64,000 nucleotides of DNA from Dicyema japonicum (taxonomy: Eukaryota; Dicyemida; Rhombozoa; Dicyemidae), in NCBI GenBank assembly GCA_011109175.1, contig RDEW01000023.1, positions 724,154-788,153 on the forward strand. The letters are read 5' to 3'. Shown in pieces: positions 59,400 to 64,000 of this stretch. Positions within the stretch are counted from its first letter, which is position 1, and each line of letters begins with the position of its first letter. The notes beneath the pieces were generated by a model. That model saw nothing but the letters and a program-made list of their open reading frames with translations. It was not told where the DNA came from and made no database searches. Both the position numbers and the translations under genes were made by a program.

Positions 59400-61896
59400 T
59401 CTTCAGTGCTGAGAGCATCCCAGAGCCTTTTCCCCAAAGCCAACTTTATTGACGACCTTCTGGTTTTTTCCATGAGAAACATTATTCTTTCTCTTTGGCA
59501 AGAGAAAAACCATGCTTCGCATCCATATAGCAGTTCCGGTAGGATTGATCCTCATGAAGATGAACAAGAAGGTTTCCAGGATTACAAGCAACTTTCTCGT
59601 ACATAAGAGTGCCCTTCTTCGTCTTATGTCCTCCATTAAAGGAACCATTTCCATCGATTGCTATCCCGAGGTAGCGCATTGAGTTTACTTTAGGAATCTC
59701 TAATGAGTAAGGCTGCTTCTGATGCCCCCTTAGGCGACTCACTCGTAGAGAGCTGGATTTCTCCGTAGACAATCTCATCCCTCTTTTTGTGCACCAGTCC
59801 TGAACTTGTCCAATGAATGACATGATCCTTTTCTCCGAAAGAGTTGATTTGCCAGATGTATCAGTGATCAGAATATCATCGGCGTATATCAATAGTTTTG
59901 TGTTTATGCCCGGTGGAGTTGGAAAATCCGATAGAAATATGTTGAATAGCAGAGGGCTCAGGACGGAACCCTGAGGAACTCCCCTCTTCAGTATGATGTC
60001 TTTCGAAATATGTGCTCCAACACGTACTTAGGTAATCCGTCCTGTTAGGAAATCCCTTATCCAGATGAGAAGTTTCTTTTGGATCTGAGCAGCTGCTAGC
60101 CTTGATAGGAGTACTTTATGCCACACACTATCGAAAGCCTTGGACAGATCCAAACATACCAGGTTGACTAGTCTTTTGACTTCCAGACCTCTCAATACCG
60201 TTCATGCATCTGGTTGATACAGTCCGTTTTCCAGGTCTGAAGCCCCATTGTTCTGCGAAGAGGAAACCACTCTTTTCTATGTGGTCGTTAAGCCTCCTGA
60301 AGATAATTCGTTCGATAATCTTGGAGATCGAACAGATGAGGCTTATTGGCCTATAGCTGAGAGGGTCCCTCCTCGATTTTCCCGGTTTCAGTATCATTCT
60401 GACAATGGAAGATTTCCAGCGTTTTGGGACATGACCATGATGAATGCTTGCATTGAATAAATTCTTCAGTATGGGAAATAGAGCCTCTGGGGCTTCCTTG
60501 AACAATCTCATGCTTAGATGGTCAAGTCCAGGAGCGTTAGCCTTGCATTTCATGATTGCAGTCATGACTTCCTCCGTAGTTATTTTCACTTCAGTATCTT
60601 TAAGATCGTCCAAACAGTAGGTTAAAATTTCACGTGAAGAATCTAACGTCTCCCTCGGAATAAGCTCCATCGGGTTGACCCCCTGAATACGGTCCAGTTG
60701 TTTCTTAAAAATATCTGGGGCTTCTTCCATAGAACACAGTCCACCTTCTGGCTTGGTCAAGGAGATTTTTATGTCATTCCTTTTCTGGCTAGTTATTCTT
60801 TTGTAGAACTTCCAGAACGAGGGGTCTTTGGTGTTTAGTTTGCTTGCCTCTACCCTCAAACATTGTTCTTGAGATAGTATTGTTCCTTCTTCAATGGCTT
60901 TCTTGGTTATCTTCAATTGTCCGGTCAGTGCAATCCGGTCTATCCAGTCGACACATCTTCTGAGTTTAGTCCTCAGGCGATTCCTTTCATTGATCAAAGA
61001 TAATGTGGAAATCGAAAGACTGATGCTCTTTCCATGATTAGTACTCGAGGATCTCCTTTTTACGTAAAGCATTAAGTATGTCTCCATCATGATAGAGAGT
61101 TCATTGTCTATGATGTCGATATCACTTCGGGAATAATCTTTATCCTTCCAGTCTTTGAGGTTTCTTAATATGTACCTTCTGTAGTGTTCCCAGTTTATTC
61201 TTGTTAGGTCGTAAACACAGAGTCCATGGAGTCTGGAGCTAGGTTCAATAACATCTCTTGGGGTATATGATCACTCTCGATGTCCCACATGATCATCGGC
61301 TTTTCTACATAATTGTAGAGTGGTGGTGACACCAGGAACACCCCAAGCATGTCTCCCCCGAAGTGCGAGTAATGATTCGGTTTTTCCGATGTCAAAATCT
61401 CAAATCCAGTTTTATCACTCAATTTCCTTATTCTGATTCCATCATCGTTAGTACCGAGGCATCCATATTCAATGTTTTTGGCATTTAGATCACCCACTAG
61501 GATAGACATATCATTTCTTGTGAAGAATTCTTTAATTTCTGCGGAACACTTTCTAAGGTCTTTTGAATACATTCCACCGACGTGAATCCAACTGCCGCAA
61601 CATCTCACCTCGACGGAAACAAATTCACAGTGTGTATTCATAATAATTTTTGGCTCACGTATCTGTAGAACTTCACTGTAGAACAATGTGGTTCCAGTAC
61701 CAGCTTCTGCACCTTCGACCCATAGAATTTCTATAAAATTGTATCCCTCTAGCATTGTGTTGTTGGTCTTTTTCACTTTGGTCTCGTTGACCACCAGGAT
61801 GTCAATCTTGGTGGACGATAGTAGTAGTGTCAGGTCATGACGCCTCTTCTTTAGGGATCGGGCGTTCACCAGCACTATCTTCAAGTTTCTTTTCAA
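59400..61896 (-). pseudogene. LINE ORF2, endonuclease and RT, frameshifted
   Basis: Endonuclease: KIVLVNARSL at the start, DILVVNETKVK, GGMYSKDL, DMSILVGDLNAKNIEYG and ESDHIP near the end (GDLNAK and SDH catalytic blocks). RT: KANAPGLDHLSM, LSYRPISLICSISKIIERI, EQWGFRPGKRT, KRGVPQGSVLSPLLFNIF, LLIYADDILITD, MRYLGIAIDG. Frameshifts near 61204 and 60128 and a stop near 60030 disable it. No ATG opens ORF2; a TTG overlaps the ORF1 stop at 61893-61896, so translation may depend on ORF1. Confidence 0.82.
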
Positions 61897-62441
61897 TTTT
61901 CTTGTTGGTGGCCCGGACTCTCCATGGCCAGGTCCACCATATTGCGTAAATCCACTCCTAGTATGTTACTTAGTTCCTTCAGTCTTGATACTATTTCCTT
62001 TAGCTCTTTTTTAACACTTCCTGATAACTTTTCCTTCCGTAGCCAGGCCGACTCTCGCGGAGGAGGTGCTGCTTCGTACTTGTTAGTACTTGGGACAATT
62101 ATCCTTTTCAGGGCTGGCGGTTCCAATTTCTTGGTTATAATATCCGTCTGTTTTGGTTCCTTGTTGTCGATTCGGGAGTTTAACTTTCGTCTGGCCTCCA
62201 TGAATACAGGGCATCCTTTGTATCTTGCGCCGTGTTTTGTTGATCCGCAGTTAACACATTTTCGCTCAAGAGTTAAATCCGCATCACACTTGGTGGTGTC
62301 GTGTTCTCCTGCGCAGCGGAAGCATTTTTTCCCGTGCACTGGTATGCAAAGTGGCCGATTTGTTGACAACTGTAGCAGATTGGTGGTCCTCTTCGCATCC
62401 ATTCGCAAGAAATCTTGTTCGTCCCGATGTAGAAGCCACAT
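61893..62441 (-). CDS. LINE ORF1, zinc-knuckle gag-like protein (C-terminal part)
   Basis: 182 residues from an ATG at 62441. CFRCAGEHDTTKC is C-x2-C-x3-H-x4-C, and a second, unusual knuckle follows (CVNCGSTKHGARYKGC). The rest is basic and Pro-rich with a short coiled segment at the end (KKELKEIVSRLKEL). Gag-like ORF1 proteins of this group bind RNA. A normal ORF1 would be longer, so the N-terminal half is probably missing. Its stop overlaps the ORF2 frame. Confidence 0.75.
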   Translation of the reverse strand: MWLLHRDEQDFLRMDAKRTTNLLQLSTNRPLCIPVHGKKCFRCAGEHDTTKCDADLTLERKCVNCGSTKHGARYKGCPVFMEARRKLNSRIDNKEPKQTDIITKKLEPPALKRIIVPSTNKYEAAPPPRESAWLRKEKLSGSVKKELKEIVSRLKELSNILGVDLRNMVDLAMESPGHQQEN

Positions 62442-62622
62442 CTAATTAGTGATGCAGCCTCCGACTTTATCTAAATAATTAAAAAATTAATTTCAACAAT
62501 AAAACTCTTCATTTTCCCATATTTTAAACAATTTAAAATTCCAGGTTAGACGATTGTATTCATTTAAGTTTCAATTAAGACAAAAAATTCAAAAAAATAT
62601 TTTATTTATAAGAAATGCTAAG

Positions 62623-63840
62623 TCACTTCTTTTTAAGCTTTTTAACACGACTCATGTGGACGATCTCGGTATGTCCCTCATTTGATTGAAGTGTCATTCG
62701 TTTGTTAGACAATTTATCTACGACTTTCACTTTTTCACTGTAGGGAAATTCAAATTTCCCTAGCTTTAGCGAGGGAATTGTCCCATGGTCTTTTTTTACG
62801 CAAACCTACGTTGTCAATGTAATTAACTAACCTCATCTCCTTTCTCGAATGAGTATTTTGAGTAATGAACCCCCATTTTTCTGTTGATTATTTTGAAATA
62901 AGGGGAATTCAAATCTAATGGACAATGCATAAAGTCAAATTCTATGAAATAATAAAAAAATAATAACCTGACTCTCCACTTGATTTAACGAATCTCTCTG
63001 TTTCAATTTGAGTTTCTAAATTTTCGCTTAACTCTCAAACCATTCACAAATGTTTCATCATTTTTTTCAATGTAGCCTACATAAGGGAGAACTGGATTAA
63101 ATCCTTTGATGCCTCTGTAACGACGAAACAGATTGTCACCTAATTTATATATAACGCCATACAACCTGTTGAACTATGATAACTAAGATTATAAAATTGG
63201 ACAGCTTTTTTAATCTGTTTTTTCCAACATTTATTTGGATCATTCGATAACATCTTTGATAAAGTTCGAGTGATTGTCTGATTGAATCTTTCTTCAATTT
63301 TTTAAAAAATAATTCAATTGTATACCTTGACTACGTGGGTTGTTTGGACGTGAATGAATTTGAATAATGTTATATTTCTTGCAAATTGCAGTGACATGTG
63401 AGTTTTTAATAAGATCGATTAAATCTATTTGAAATCTCTCATTGGGCCGATTTGCAATTATATGATTTTCTTCATCATATTCCTTAAGACTTCTGGCAAA
63501 AAGACATGTCTCACAATGGGAAAAAATATCGCGAATAACATTTCTTTTCACAAAAAACATCGTTCTTTACAATGTACTTCTAGGATGTTTTGGCCACAAT
63601 GTGTTAAATCATGAATTTGAGTAGCGACAAACTTCATTTCCTCAACGTTGTCCGAAACAATAACCAATTTATCGCCTTCTGGGTCTTTTAGATTCATTCT
63701 TCCTCCTTTAAGAACGAAGCTCTTGAACTTTTTCGGATCCTGCACATAGCATATGCAGGCACATCAGAAGGTAAGCCTCCTTCCAGAATAATTTTGAGAT
63801 TATCATATTCAACAGATGTCTTTGCATACAAGCGTGACAT
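62623..63840 (-). CDS. Integrase-derived gene with 7 exons (host-type tiny introns)
   Basis: Exons 63840-63763, 63739-63326, 63291-63166, 63139-63041, 63015-62968, 62941-62832, 62805-62623; introns 23, 34, 26, 25, 26 and 26 nt. All seven join in one frame if one T is added to a T-run near 63548. Order: HDLTHCGQN and CETC (HHCC zinc site); RPNERFQIDLIDL (first catalytic Asp); IHSRPNNPRSQ and ERFNQTITRTL (region of the catalytic Glu); YNLSYHSSTG; a C-terminal domain with DEVCVKKDHG and EIVHMSRVKKL. About 60-70 residues between the first Asp and NSHVTAICKKYN, with the second Asp, are absent. Resembles GIN/KRBA2 and Ty3-type integrases without RT or protease. Domestication is inferred from the introns. 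Confidence 0.72.
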
Positions 63841-64000
63841 AATAATTCAAATTAGTATTAATAGTTTATAATAATTTTATACAATAAAATTAATATTTTA
63901 TCTTACTAAAAATTAGAATTTTAATCCAAAAGAACAATTTTTATAGTTTTTTTTTTAAATTAATAAATAAAATATGAACAATAGAAGTCATGTAGCTGCC

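Larger units (their letters stand above)
59230..62450 (-). mobile_element. Group C (R1/Jockey-like) LINE, almost full length
   Basis: The minus strand holds a gag-like ORF1 with CCHC zinc knuckles (62441-61893), an APE endonuclease (61896-61204), RT fingers and palm (61090-60128, then to about 59880) and the thumb (to about 59400). It is the best-preserved transposon here, with only a few frameshifts. Its RT relative is at 26050-26880. The integrase-derived gene begins 170 bp beyond its 5' end. Confidence 0.85.

Noticed and set aside
61924-62445. 173-codon plus-strand ORF
   Set aside because: Antisense to ORF1 of the LINE, which carries zinc knuckles.

Overview
The window is nuclear DNA of an animal with very compact genes, most likely a dicyemid mesozoan (Dicyema-like). 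Inference rests on three things read from the sequence. (1) Eight conserved genes can be rebuilt exon by exon, and all 66 of their introns are 21-29 nt long, GT-AG with one exception. (2) The gene set is metazoan: a Discs-large MAGUK, a Hippo/MST kinase with SARAH tail, MFSD12, AIG1/ADTRP, CISD3, PSMA3, NUBP1 and mitochondrial uL2. (3) The rest is AT-rich DNA packed with decayed transposons. Because the exons are short, single-frame ORF calls break nearly every gene.

Layout. 1-2290: AT-rich DNA and dead LINEs. 2371-3060: AIG1-like gene. 3643-10440: a tRNA-derived SINE and LINE pieces of several families. 10646-11577: proteasome alpha-7 (PSMA3), complete. 11774-12310: intronless, frameshifted RPL18 pseudogene. 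12480-18160: LINE fragments, a hAT remnant, SINE, local duplications. 18160-19957: a small unknown gene and the Hippo kinase. 20370-27200: LINE fragments. 27315-28413: NUBP1. 28665-39570: mostly retrotransposon debris. 39845-42694: DLG, 23 exons. 42770-45600: LINE tails. 45705-46168: CISD3. 46700-47579: assembly gap. 47580-51530: hAT end and two colliding LINEs. 52158-53973: MFSD12. 54000-57300: pogo/Tigger remnant and unassigned DNA. 57330-58409: MRPL2. 58500-62450: a nearly full-length LINE. 62623-63840: an integrase-derived gene with six host-sized introns.

The retroelements fall into four groups, named here by visible domains: A, R4/Dong/NeSL-like with a C-terminal restriction-like endonuclease; B, RTE-like with an APE endonuclease; C, R1/Jockey-like with a CCHC ORF1; D, an RT followed by a conserved Cys/His C-terminal domain. 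Family names are approximate because no searches were run.

The host genes are not an operon or pathway; they are independent housekeeping and signalling genes on both strands. Assembly quality matters: six single-N joins and six tandem duplications of 86-143 bp look like unmerged contig ends or alleles, and one of them interrupts MFSD12.
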